A stretch of DNA of 64,000 bases from NCBI GenBank assembly GCA_028023455.1, contig JAQFVV010000036.1, positions 7,749,576 to 7,813,575 of the forward strand. Direction: 5' to 3'. The DNA comes from Epiperipatus broadwayi. Taxonomy: Eukaryota; Onychophora; Udeonychophora; Euonychophora; Peripatidae. Below are positions 21,893 to 33,055 of this stretch, in pieces (within the stretch, counting starts at the first letter, position 1; every line of letters begins with the position of its first letter). The notes under the pieces are model-generated. The model worked only from the letters and a program-made list of their open reading frames with translations, had not been told where the DNA came from and did no database searches. Both the position numbers and the translations under genes were made by a program.

Positions 21893-24560
21893 CATAGATG
21901 ATTTAGATTTAAGTTTGTGTATGGCATTAAGCACACCAGTAATATTAATTTTATCTACATTAATATTCCAACTTCTTTTATTATTAGACTCAGTATTATT
22001 CACTTCACTGCCAGTAACATTTGAGTACATATTTGTGAAATGACTAACTAATTCATTCATAGAAGGCTGTATTAAATTATTTTTGTAATTTTTATTCCCA
22101 ACAATATTTAAATTTTTAATATAATTCCAAAACATTTGTGGATTGTGTTTAAAACCATTTTCAATGCTATTTAAATGATTTTCATAATCTTTTTTCATAA
22201 TATTTTTTGTATAAATACACAATGCACTAAATTTCTTATATAATTCTTTATCATTGGCTAATTTATATAATCTATGATATTTATGTTTCCTATTAAGTCC
22301 CTTACATAATTCTTTAGGGAACCATTTAGGATATTTATTATTATGTTGTGAACATCTGACAGGAATATAATGATCCAAACAATTTTGAATTATATCAATA
22401 AACTTACTTACACCTTCATTTGGATCATTTTCTATAAAAATTACACTCCAATCAGTATTCTCCAAAGCTTTATATAGACCATAATAATTATCATGTCTAT
22501 AGTCCTTGAACATACTATTAACAGATTTATATGCTCATATGATCCATCTATTACAAATTCCAAAGATGGATGATAACAATCAGGAGATATAAGAGTCTGA
22601 TCTGTTAAATCACATTTTAAAATATCATTGATACTAAATAATAGATCAAGTATTTTACCCTTATCATTAGTAAACTTATTAAACTGAATTAATTTGATTA
22701 ATTCCACAAAATTTTTTATTCTAAATACTTATTATTACACATCAAATAACCCGGTTCATTGAAATCACTCACTATAATAACATCATATTTGTATTTCATT
22801 AAAATATCTTCAACCTTTGTCAAAAATGTATCCATTTTATTATATAAGCGGGTAGGTCTAAAATATACAGTACCCAATAATATTTTCTTTTTACTTCTTA
22901 GATGTATTTCAACCCAACAGGATTCAATATTATCATCATTAATAATAATTTGAGTAAGCTTAATACATTTTTAAACTCCAATCACCTCGTTTCATTTACA
23001 TATTTTCTATCACATCTGTATAAGCAGTATCTACTATCAAATATATTTAGATTGCTAATATCATCATTTAACCAAGTCTCAGTTAGAATAATAATATCAT
23101 ATTCATGTAATAAGAGTTCAGACTTAAACTCAATTGTCTTAGTTCTAACTCCACATACATTTTGATAATGTAATGATTGCTATTTATTTCACAAACTAAT
23201 AGAAGGCTCTTGCAAATTTATATCTTTTGCTTGCCTACTATTCTCACTATCATAATCATCCAGTAAAATATTTCATTTACTTTTTCAGCATCATTATTAT
23301 AATTTAATGCTATATCATGCTGTATGATGTCATTAGCAGCACCTCTCAAAGATTTCAAGTTTCCATAGAAAGGTAATATTAAAGCCTGATCAGGCCAAAT
23401 ATCTCCTGTATTCACTTTGTCTGTATCACATTCATACAAAGACAAATAAAAAGGAATATTTTTTGGATTTAGTATTTAATTTATAGCATACAGTATTAAT
23501 ATGCAAAGTATTTTTTAAATATTCAATAATATTTTGTGCAGTAGTTTCATTATTCATTCTTGTCAAGAACTTTTTAAATTTCATTTTAATTTTAACCGCT
23601 TTTAAAACATGATTGGCTATAACAGGTGAAATATTTAGATTTTTAACATTTTTTTTTTAAAATTACAATTTTGAAGCCTTCATTTTTTCCATTAGTATTA
23701 TCTTTTAAACAAGAATCATATGACTTGTTTAACATCTTATCTTCAGAATAAATCTGCATTCATTCATTAGATCCAGTGGGGACAGTAGAATTCAAAATGC
23801 TATTATCTGAGGATTTATTTATTTTATTTCCTTGCTTGTCAACTTTAAATACTTCACGTTTTTGTTTATTTAACTTATAACTAGATTTCTTACCTTTAGA
23901 TCTAATCATGTTTAATGACTTTTTAGATTTACCCATTGTTTCCTCAGCATTTCCGTTCTCCTTAAATAAGAGGGGGAAATCAGAATCCACAGCAATAAAA
24001 TCTCCAGCATGACTATTTTTAGCAATGTAATTTTCATTAATAATTTTACCTTCAATAATATCATTCTTATTTATATCCAAACTATTCAATAAAATGTTTT
24101 ACATTTTAATATTTTCTTTTAATAATCTAATTTCAGTAGATAATTCAGTAACAATATTTAAAATTCTTTGCACTAAAATGAACGTTTCTTGACATGGTAA
24201 ACAATTAGTATCCATTATTGATAATGTTTTCTTTTCATTATTTATAATTTCTAAATCAACTTGTGTTGATTTATTATTACTATTATCTCCTACTTCAAAA
24301 TTAATATCTTCTTTTCCTAATAGATTTTGTCCTATTGTAGTTTTCATTTTTTCCAAATCAATTTGCCCAGACGGTTGTTTTCAAAAATTGAGCACTAATA
24401 TCTTGATTGATACAATCCTCCATTTCAACTACTTCTAAGTATTTAAATTCAAACATTTTTCACATATATAATCCAGTAATCCATCCACATTTTTTTGCAA
24501 ATCTACTAAATGAGATTTTATACAAGTTAAATGATAATTCTTTGTTGTTTTCCAAAAATT
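21893..24560 (-). pseudogene. LINE (ii) ORF1, endonuclease and pre-RT linker
   Basis: ORF1: PHD half-finger at 24450-24560, then 24099-24356 (CLPCQETF and a Leu-rich coil), then a Lys-rich frame (23760-24089). Endonuclease: NVCGVRTKTIEF and YDIIILTETWLNDD near 23000-23170. Its end, KILDLLFSINDI and CYHPSLEF, lies in 22441-22707, where the catalytic SDH is replaced by CYH. Linker: YPKWFPKELCKGLNRKHKYH through HKLKSKSSM (21893-22513), cut off where the hAT element begins. Broken by frame changes; the order matches LINE (i). Confidence 0.75.
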
Positions 24561-24573
24561 AAATTGCTGCATT

Positions 24574-24591
24574 TAATAATAATAATAATAC
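24574..24591. repeat. (AAT)n at 5' boundary of LINE (ii)
   Basis: Six AAT triplets exactly where the LINE (ii) PHD homology ends. The 190 bp beyond (24592-24780) is AT-rich with no recognised domain and may be the end of another element. Confidence 0.7.
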
Positions 24592-24746
24592 AAATCTTTG
24601 CTGAGGTAAGAAACAATCCTTAAGCTCGCCGATGTAAGTATTTATATTTTTCTTTTGTTTCAACTTGTTATTCACAAAACAAACGTAATACAGGACAATT
24701 TGAATCATATAATAGATTAATAGAGTATTTTTTAAAAAATATCGGT

Positions 24747-25196
24747 GTGTATTCATATCTTTTTAAAAAAAAAAAAAAACTGACTGGAGTCAGAATAATA
24801 AATCATGGCTACTGCCCAGTCAAGCGCGAGCGAGTTAACCACCAATACGAAGTTAACAACATCGTTAGTTTTAACACTGCCTGTTTTCGTATGCAAAAAT
24901 ACTTAAAAGTAACAGCAATATTACAGCACCAACTCAAATACTGTGTTTCCGAAGAACAAATACAAATGATATAAAAAATCTTGATCTACACTCAAGAGGA
25001 ACAACAACCCCCAGCTGCAATCTGGACAAAAGAAACCCTTGAAAATGTGACAGACCGTTTTAATAATACGGTGCCGAGAATTTTATTTGAAACTTTTCAC
25101 AGGTTTTTTTCGCCAACATCGCTAGTACTCGCAGTAACTGATAATCAATGCTCATTATATCATTTCCCAAAAGCTTTATTAAATCAAAATATATAA
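24747..25196 (+). other. Plus-strand reading frame of unknown origin, one stop
   Basis: Two frames in the same phase (24747-24974 and 24981-25196) are separated by one TAA. The second reads IYTQEEQQPPAAIWTKETLE, then FNNTVPRILFETFHRFF. The EEQ-x-PP-xxW-x-E pattern faintly recalls the start of P-element/THAP-type transposase domains, but I cannot support a family. Base composition is more even than the surroundings. It may be a transposase scrap or chance. Confidence 0.25.
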
Positions 25197-25286
25197 AATG
25201 CACTAACACGCACCCAAAGCTAAAAACAAATAAAGAAAAGTATATATTATTTTAATTTTAATATATATATATATATGTAATCAAAT

Positions 25287-25328
25287 GGCTTAGCGCTTTC
25301 AAGAGTCAAAGCCCTCATATTCATAGCC
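25287..25328 (-). ncRNA. Hammerhead-like motif at PLE2 3' end
   Basis: On the minus strand: stem I GGCU/AGCC (25325-25328 with 25287-25290), a 4-bp stem II AGGG/CUCU, intact GAAA (25297-25300), and a self-complementary AGCGCU stem III. The first core box is degenerate (AUGAAUAUG in place of CUGANGA). Probably a decayed ribozyme. Confidence 0.5.
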
Positions 25329-25432
25329 GTTTTGTAAAAATATAAGAAATTGATTAGGAGCGATGTAAATTTATGCAAATGAAATGATTATGCATTCCAT
25401 TTCTTGGATATTTTGTAGCAAGTCTTTTCTAT

Positions 25433-26404
25433 TTATGGCATTGTCATCTCTAGAGATAAAGTAAGCCTCTTATCTTCCCTTTTAAGATCATGCCGCTCTC
25501 TGCAAACCACTACTGGATTTCCAGGTTGGCAATTGTGACCAGCTGAAGTATGGTGCTGTGCAAAAACTGAACTATAAGCAGTGTCCACTAGTGCTTTATT
25601 GTAGGAGTAAGTGTGTTGGGATATCCTAGTGGACAGAGAGGCCCTGGTCTCACCATAATATGATGATTTACAATATATTTCAGGGCAGGCAATATTATAG
25701 ACCACTTGAGGTATCAGCGAGGGTGGTAGGCTCTCCTTGGTGTTATTGATTAGTTTGTTGGAGTTAGGAGGTGTGTGAAAACATAAGTAGTACTTATTGA
25801 ATATATTGTAAAAACATTTATGCATATTAGTCAGGTAAGGGAGTATAAGTCTTTGCTTGTCTATGTTATGGGCTTGATTAATTATTTTAAACTTATTTTC
25901 CTGTCGATTATATTCAAATCAAAACCAACTTTTATTAGGTCGTCCCTGTATGATGCTAGGTTAGCTTTTTTATCTGCCTCAAATTTACACAGGTGCATAT
26001 TTCTATACAAAAACAAGGTTAAGCCAGAGAGTTTGTGGTTAGTTGGTGAATTGGAGAGGGGTGGGAATGTCCTCTAACATCAATGGGTTTGATGAGCATC
26101 TTATAATTAAATGTGTGTGTTCTCGCTGAATGTGTAGGTATAGGTATTTAACTTGTTTATGGCCATTTTCATTCTCCATGTTAAACATAAGCCCTGTGGT
26201 GTTTTGAAGTTCAGTTTTAATTTGTAGAATAATCGGAATGGGAGTGGCTATGAAGAGATCATCAACATATCTAGTGTAGATGGATAGCAAGTTAGATTCT
26301 TGGTATTTTGGAATTGTGTTTCGAAGTAATTTAATACTATACTTGAGATGATGCAGCTCCTTATATGAAGTAATTACACAAAATGCACTGTGGGAAACAA
26401 TCAC
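25433..26404 (-). pseudogene. PLE2 RT palm and GIY-YIG endonuclease
   Basis: 26039-26404 contains AFCVITSYKE and the catalytic IYTRYVDDLFI, then a palm end with HKQVKYLYLHI. 25433-25825 contains the endonuclease: VVYNIACPEIYCKSSYYGET (the Y-x-C...YYG core), TRISQHTYSYN, HHTSAGH, and RERHDLKREDKRLTLSLE with the catalytic Glu. The two lie in different frames separated by about 210 bp. It resembles Penelope/Poseidon-type sequences more than PLE1 does. Non-functional. Confidence 0.85.
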
Positions 26405-26609
26405 AGACCATCCAAATTCTCATTATATAACCATTGATTTTTTTTATACTCTGCAGCAAAAAGAACGTTTTCAATCCACTATTTTTTTTTAATATTTTAT
26501 TTAAACATGAAGTGTTCTTTGTACACTGAAAGGTTTACATTGTATTTAAAGCATACAGAGTAAAAAAAAGGAAGGACACATTCTGCATAGTCCTGATATT
26601 CATGGAGGG

Positions 26610-27138
26610 TTATTCATTTGGAAACTCAATCTTTTCCCAAGTGTCTCTGTGTAACAGCTGAAGTGCAAGTGCTGACTCTCTGACTTTGGCCTGTGTGAGT
26701 AGCTTGATGTAAATCTGAAGTGGAGTATTTTTAAAATGTCCAAACATTAATTTGCATCTGGTTAGCAATAAGGTGAAGGTCAAGAAGATGGACAGTCTGA
26801 TGGATGCATAGGTTCCGTTTGATCGTGTTTTGAATTTATAGGACATTTCTGATGTCTAGTGAAATTCATTTAATGATGAAGTTCCTGATAGGAGAGAAGG
26901 TGGAACACATGTATAATAGGTGGGCTATGGTCTCATCAGCGGTTTGAGATGGAACATAGTGAATTGAACCCAGTTGTTGCATTAACTGTGGTATTTGATA
27001 GTTTGAGTTGATGTGTAGCTTTGTTTCTGCAAAGCATACAACTTGAAGCTTGGATTTCTGTAATCAGTTTTGATGGCATAGACACATTTAAGGGAATTCA
27101 AACCTCTGACATTGACATCACCAATTTTAATCTGCATA
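26610..27138 (-). pseudogene. LINE-A2 ORF2 with internal deletion
   Basis: It begins MQIKIGDVNVRGLNS, the first strand of an AP-type endonuclease, then after a frame change VVCFAETKLHINSN with the catalytic Glu. After LGSIHYVPSQ the sequence becomes TADETIAHLLYMC, which is the C-terminal zinc knuckle, followed by the terminal domain (26610-26846). The reading frame is continuous across this junction at about 26945. At least 900 codons are missing relative to a full ORF2. Confidence 0.75.
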
Positions 27139-27316
27139 ATTGTTTATTGATTAAGAAGTGATATATTGGTCAGAAATGTCATCCATCAGCAGGAGATGAC
27201 TGGAAAAAGGTGAAGAGTTGTTACTTAATATTGATGACTGGTCATCTGAATATAAAGGTTTGTAGTCAGTGAGATTTTTGGCTTGGTTAAGTGCTTCTCT
27301 GGGCCGAGCTGTGACT

Positions 27317-29168
27317 CTAGTCCTCTGGTTCTTTTAAATTTTTTCTTTTTTTGCTGCTTTTGACATTTGGTAATTCTGGTTTGAAAGGATCTCGATCCTG
27401 GGTCACAGAATCGGCATTGGAAAGGTTATTTTCTTCTTGCTGGGACCCAGAGGAGTTTTGAATCTTTCTCTTGTTGTTTGAAGCATCTTGATTGGTTTGC
27501 ATTGGCTGAATTAGCAACAGATATTTTTGATTTTGAACTTGTTCAAGTGTAGGATTTACTTGATCAGTTTCATCAAGTTGTTGAAGGGCTGTGGTAGATA
27601 GTAGCTGTTGGGAGTTATGCTCCATTAAACGAGTATCAGATTTTAAGCTGTTATCTATTGATTGTTGAGAAGTGTTAAATTGTAACTGCTGGTAGTTTGA
27701 CTCAGTCAAGCTTCTAAATTTAAATGTTCTGATGATTGATGATGTGCTTGATGTAGAATAGGCTGTTGTATAAATACTGTATTTTTTACTTGTTGAGCAG
27801 TATTAGTCTTGAGGTGAGGTTTGGTTCTGGGAATTGGTGTTGCATTTGTAATTTTTTGATTTTCTAGCTTTGCAGAGAGCACATATTCTTTTGGGGCATA
27901 CCTTGACTAGGTGAGTGCGCTCTCCACAAGAGAAAAGGCTGCACTCCACGTATAGAAATATAAAGGCGGCACTTGGCTTCCTCAAGCGTAGATGGAATAT
28001 CAATTGGAATGTAGCCATTAGCAAGTTTGATGGTAAAACCTGCAGTGTTGGAAGGTAATTCAAGCCCAGATTTTTTATCAACAAGGAATTTGAAACCAGT
28101 AATTTCACCAATTTGTTTAGCAACTTTTGAAGATCTGCCTTGGTAAAGTTGAGCTAACAGTTTTTTGCAAAGCCATAGGCAAGCCTTGGCCTGTTCATGT
28201 TTATTGTTATGAGGAAGTGTTGATTTAGAGTCAGGTGTTGTCTCTTGAAGTTTTCTTTCTGTAATATGTTATGAAATTCAAGGATCAAGTATCTTGTTTG
28301 GGTGATGATATACCCTTCTGATGGCATCACCTAGATTAGTCTTTCAGCAGTTGGAAGTCATCAGTAGGGAAAGTGAAGAGCTGACAATTATTATCAGTGG
28401 TGGTGAGGATGAGGGTATTACCACCTGAGTAATGTAAAAAGGAGTGAAACAGAATTGATGGAATTTTTGAATTAAATTAGAGACTGATTCTTTGATGGTT
28501 ATTCAATAAGTTTTGAGTGTCTGATAAGTTTGGAAGCAAGGAGTTCTCATAGTTAATTGAGATGGCAAGTTCTTCCTCATCCAAATCAAGTATTCCTAAT
28601 TGTGGAGAGTAAGAGGAGGGAGTTTGGTTTAGTGTGCTGAATTTATTTTTACTTAGAACTGTAGCATAAGGCTGTTTGTTACTATTGTTAAAGCCATGCG
28701 ATGTTATTTTCAGACGGTAGCAATGGAAAATCGGTTTGGAAAATTTGTTCTACTTGGGGTAGATCGTTGGATCTGGTATCAAAATTTAGGTAATTGCCTA
28801 AGGAGTCGAATTCTGTAACTTTAACTCCGCTGTTTCGTCCCCAAGAACCTTCCTGCTTCAATAGCTGTGACCATTGTGATAAACGATTTTGACTATCTGC
28901 AGACAAATTCTCATAGTTTTCATTTTGTTGCTGCAGTGATAGTTTTGATGGAAGATTAGGACGGTATTTTATTATCTAGATATGAATTTTTAGATCTTAA
29001 AAATTGGTCTGAGTGCCTTTTTTTCCGCTCAAAAGGTTGAAAACTGGGAAGATTGGAGACTTCAAGCAGAATGCCATCTACTTTTATAAAACAATTCGGA
29101 TTGGCCATGTCAATGTTTACAGAGTCTTTTTCTAGTTGCAATGTCCTCAGTTGTAGCTGAACGATCAC
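27317..29168 (-). pseudogene. LINE-A2 ORF1 (gag-like, Cys-rich knuckle)
   Basis: An ORF1 of about 600 codons, now in pieces. 28956-29168 carries DMANPNCFIKVDGILLEVSN. 28688-28906 is Ser/Gln-rich. 27803-28123 carries the Cys-rich knuckle CGERTHLVKVCPKRICALCK, typical of gag-like ORF1s of Tx1-group LINEs. 27317-27709 is a Gln-rich, low-complexity C-terminal region ending in a basic run (KSSKKRKNLK). Several stops lie between 28688 and 28123. Likely role, by family: binding element RNA into a particle. Gln-rich composition sets it apart from the other ORF1s here. Confidence 0.65.
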
Positions 29169-29236
29169 AAATATAAATAATTTTAAATAAGAATTAACGA
29201 CTCATTTACACTAGATCTTTATTGATACATAATAAA

Positions 29237-29497
29237 TCACACTAAAACAACAGTTATGGGTAATTGGTTAACATTGAACCACGTCTGCTGGCGAATAGAG
29301 CTTTGTCGGCACAATTGAGCAGGGCAGCGAAAGCTATATAACTGATGTAATGTCATTTGTTTGCCGCAAACACATTGCTTTACGGCAGACAAGATGTTGG
29401 CCTGCAGAAATGACACTGCGTCAGCCTCGGTGACAGGCAACTGCCAGACCATAATATTTTCAGCATTAGACATTTTGTTGCACGTAGGCTTTTGCAA
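29237..29497 (-). pseudogene. Merlin (ISXO2-like) transposase N-terminal fragment
   Basis: 86 codons with NIMVWQLPVTEADAVSFLQ, the zinc-binding CVCGKQM...FRCPAQLC, and SSIRQQTWF. The same layout appears at 57323-57682 (NLWNLPDSEEEAITYFQ, GHEMKK, WRC, TPIRKGTWF). The DDE catalytic part is absent. The fragment lies at the 5' side of LINE-A2. Confidence 0.75.
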
Positions 29498-29524
29498 AGC
29501 GTACTAGTGAATCCACTTTTGAGA

Positions 29525-29722
29525 TACGACTGGGCTTTTTATAAACATCTGCAGGACGATCTCTAATGTCAAGTTAACAATAGCAAATACCTTGGTCAGA
29601 TTATTAATATATAGATGGAAACATAATGGATGAAATTAATAATAGAATTAAATTTGGTTGGAGTGCTTTCAGTAGAAATAACTTTATACTAAAAGGAAAT
29701 ATGCCTGTGTTTGATAAAAACT
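29525..29722 (+). pseudogene. RTE-like LINE RT fragment
   Basis: Plus-strand translation gives GLFINICRT, then NNSKYLGQIIN and, in the next frame, GNIMDEINNRIKFGWSAF and ILKGNMPVFDKNC. This is the post-catalytic RT segment (N-x-x-KT, YLG, E-I-x-x-RI) typical of RTE-like and related elements. Only about 65 codons survive. It is one of very few coding scraps on the plus strand. Confidence 0.5.
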
Positions 29723-31499
29723 GTTGAAACGTTGGACTTTTGTATTATATAAATATATGTTCAGTATTGATACAAGAAAATTAAGTTTTTTAAAAGAAAA
29801 AGAAGGATTTTTAATTTGTTGATATTATTGATTTATAATTTAAAATGAGAAAAGGTATTATTTTCCATTTTTTAAAAAAATACTTTCACTTTCTCAAAAC
29901 GTAGAGATTAATTTGTTTGTATGAGCACATAAGTCTGTGTATAAAAAGTTCTTATGATAAAGTTCAGATATACGATTTTTATGCTGCTGAAACGATTTCC
30001 TCACTTTTGATTTTATGTAGATTACAACTGAACAGCACTTGCTTAAATTTCTGAAGATATAAGTCCATTTCTTGTTGTCTTTTTCCTTTTTTAAATTCAT
30101 TTAATATTCAAATTGAATGCTTTATATATGTCATCAAATTTAGAGTTTATTTTCTGTGGTTTAAATTTCACCATTAGCCTATTTGTCATCAATTGGTGCT
30201 AGACAACCGTGTCCATCGATTAACTTCAGGAGATTAGATGTGTACCCAATTAAAAAAACCTTATTCGATAGACATTTGCTTTTCTTCTTATGACATTAAA
30301 TTATGGCAGTTTCTCTATACAACCAGATGAGATATAACTTGCAAACAGAGGTTCAAATATATTAGTCCTTCTACTTTACAACACAGCAGAACTGTTTATA
30401 GAGTCTGCTGTTTCTTCCCCCTATTATGAAATTGAATTAACCCTTGACATCTGGTCATTCTGCTTTCTTAATTAATTGCCTCTTGTTTCCTTTTGTCTCT
30501 GGTTATTTTAACCTCTTGCTCTTAAAAAACCAAGCCAAATTCACATCTGCATTCTAACAGATAATCACCAATTAATTTTACATTTAACAGACAACCACCA
30601 ATTAATTTCACACTTAAATTCCTTTGTCAAATCTATATCACTTAAATGACTCTGATAATTTACTTGGTAATAGAACACGCATGGTAAAACAAAAGACAGA
30701 AAGCTCTCTCTTTAACATAAATAACAAAAAGCTCTCTCCCCCCTTTTTACTTTTTCCATTAAATATATATAGCAGCCCAGCTTCAAACCCAGAGTTTTCA
30801 GCTGGCTGTGGATAATAAATTATTAAAAATGACTTAATTTTTTTTTAAAGATTTCCTTACAAGTGATGACAAGGAATACTTATTATTTGATTGTGAACTT
30901 TATAATTAAAATCCACACTCGGATTAAATACACACACACTGTTGCTCGTATACAATTCTTATATCCAACTGATTTAATACTTTAATCCTTAATTATTATT
31001 ACTATATTTTTTCTTTTATAATTTACTCTCATGAAATATTTATTTTTAGCTTATTAGTATAAAATTATGACCATCCATTATCACTATATACCGTAGTTTT
31101 ATGAATGGCACATCCCCCTTCTTCTCACTCAACTTATTAAATAATGTATTGTAATGGTTAGGTTTGTACATTTGCTCAAAAGACTGAGAGTCTGAGCCAG
31201 AGAACCAAAGGCTGACCATGTCAGGATTGTAATATCCTACATTTGATCATATCTCAACTCTCACTCGTGCTTCCAAGTCAACCCATTGCAAATGACATGC
31301 CCGAGGTTACCCTCGCTATCTTTTTATTCACGTTCCAGCAATAGCAAAATGTTAAAACATGAGACATCCCCCATTACATATTCTATTACATAATGAGCAA
31401 GCAATGACACAGAAAAATCTATATTTCATAAATTTACTATAATATTTAATCAATACTAAAGCATAGTAGATTGTGTATAGCTGGCTCACATGCAGGTGA
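29723..31499. other. Non-coding stretch with possible PLE terminal fragment
   Basis: It begins TTGAAACGTTGGAC, resembling the 3' half of the PLE3 hammerhead (GAAACGTTGGA), then runs through AT-rich DNA. Between 30550 and 30615 a 35-bp unit (ACCAATTAATTT) is repeated about twice. Pyrimidine-rich tracts lie near 30737 and 31112. No reliable gene. Confidence 0.4.
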
Positions 31500-31735
31500 G
31501 TGAATACTCGGGGTTGTAAAATAATATCACAAAGCAATGAGTGGATTCTCAGGGTTATAAAATAATATTACAAAGCAATGAGTAGATTCTCAGGGTTATA
31601 AAATAATATCACAAAGCAATGAGTGGAATCTCAGGGTTATAAAATAATATTACGAAGCAATGAGTGGATTCTCAGGGTTATAAAATATCACAAAGCAATG
31701 AGTGGATTCTCAGGTTTAAAATATTATAAAGCATA
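31500..31735. repeat. Minisatellite, about 42-bp unit, five copies
   Basis: The unit begins CAAAGCAATGAGTGGATTCT and continues CAGGGTTATAAAATAATAT. Copies differ by single substitutions (GTAGATTC, ACGAAGC) and the last ones are shortened. Confidence 0.9.
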
Positions 31736-32625
31736 TACCCTTTTAATAAGCTTATGTCATCTTTCATGTCCTAATTCACGCTGTTTTATATATTGGAAAT
31801 CGTTTATAGTTAGCTAGAGTGATCAATTTATTGGCAAATGATAGAGATTATATTATTATTAAGTTTAAGATTATATCATTATTACTAAATTTAAGATTAT
31901 ATTATTATTACTAAGTTTATGATATTTTAAATATATTTGCGTGATATAGTAATTACTATACAGATAAACGCATTATCTAAGATTCTAGATCGGATCAAAG
32001 CCGAAGTTACTTTATAGGGAAACTGAACTGAAGTGTGGCAGTTGAATGTCATATTCTAGTGTGTTAGAAACTATAGTATCAGATAAGTGCGCCTCGAATG
32101 TATTCTTAATTGAGGTTTATTACCTAGTAAACGGTTCCTTTAACCTATCTGCTTGCTATAATGGAAGAGGCCTTTTTATTAAATGAACAGAAGAGTAGCT
32201 TATGAGCCCTTTGGAAACGCTTTGGTTCCATTAAGTATGAATAACTCACATCTGCCTAAACTTTCGAGGCGTGACTGGACGTGGGAACAATCTTGAGGTG
32301 GGCCATTATAGGTATAGCAAGTAGATATGCATATTTATGCTAATTAGAAATACGTTCGCAATGCTAAATTAATATTGTATAAATTAATTACCCAAAATCT
32401 TAGCTTTTCATTGCCCTACCACCGGTCAGTTCATAAATGAGATTATTAAATTATATGATAAAGGCGATAATGAGAATCTGATTTAAGGTTTTCTGCATAG
32501 CTGCTTATTATCTAATTTAACGAAGTTATAGCAAAAACTTAGGATTTATTAGACTGGAAACACTAATTATATGTAGTATAATCTACATCTAATATCAAAC
32601 TGATTTTTAGATAATCTAAAATATG
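31736..32625. other. Non-coding stretch
   Basis: AT-rich and without a convincing reading frame. A slightly more GC-rich block at about 31980-32320 has no recognisable motif. Confidence 0.4.
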
Positions 32626-33055
32626 GATTGTAAAATAGCTCATGCAAATTATTAATTTTTAGATAAATTACTCATCTTAAATAATGCGTCAAAATAGACC
32701 TTACTAGTAATGCAAAATGTGTTTTAAATAACGTACCCAAATCTACATTTTAAATAGCTTGCGTAAGATATACTTTTTAAATAACTGGCAAAATACATAT
32801 TTTAAATCACTCACGCAAATATAATTCTTAAATAACCTGGGCAAAATCTGAGTTTTAAATAATATACACAAAATATACATTTTATATAACATTAGCAAAA
32901 CATTTTCATTTTAAATAACTTGAGAAAAAGATGTGTTTAAATACTGTACGCAAATATACATTTTAAATAACTTCAGCAAATTATTTCCATTTTAAAGAAC
33001 TTTAGCAAAAGATTTTCATTTTAAATAACTTTAGGGCATTATAAATACTGATTCA
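32626..33055. repeat. Degenerate tandem array, about 30-bp unit
   Basis: Roughly a dozen diverged copies of a unit resembling CATTTTAAATAACTTNNGC followed by AAAATATA. The phrase TTTTAAATAA returns every 28-32 bp. Divergence rises towards both edges. Confidence 0.8.

Larger units (their letters stand above)
13188..24572 (-). mobile_element. LINE (ii): PHD-finger CR1/Jockey-like retrotransposon with four nested insertions
   Basis: Once insertions at 13290-14243, 14257-14460, 14835-17350 and 18439-21891 are removed, a LINE of about 4.3 kb remains. In coding order: a partial PHD finger with YHLTCIKSHLVDL and YICEKC (24450-24560), coiled-coil ORF1 frames, AP-type endonuclease, pre-RT linker, RT, and C-terminal domain ending near 14522, then the (ATT)n tail at 13146. 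The 5' boundary coincides with a short (AAT)n run at 24574-24591. All frames are interrupted. Confidence 0.8.
25265..26410 (-). mobile_element. PLE2: truncated Penelope-like element
   Basis: A second, different PLE. It keeps the RT core, the GIY-YIG domain and a hammerhead-like 3' motif, and ends at an (AT)n run (25260-25276). Nothing upstream of the RT palm is present, so it is 5'-truncated at about 26405. Confidence 0.8.
26490..29180 (-). mobile_element. LINE-A2: Tx1/L1-like LINE with most of ORF2 deleted
   Basis: In coding order: ORF1 (29168-27317), the first 60 or so codons of ORF2 (from about 27138), a junction near 26945, then the zinc knuckle and last codons of ORF2 (26945-26610) and a 3' end with an A-rich tail at about 26480. 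The whole of the rest of the endonuclease and the RT are missing. The family match is to LINE-A1: YASIRLSIFLTF and LLHRDTWEKIE align with the A1 C terminus. Confidence 0.75.

Noticed and set aside
31500-31735. CRISPR-like array
   Set aside because: The whole 42-bp unit repeats with scattered substitutions. There are no conserved repeats separated by unique spacers, and the genome is clearly eukaryotic.
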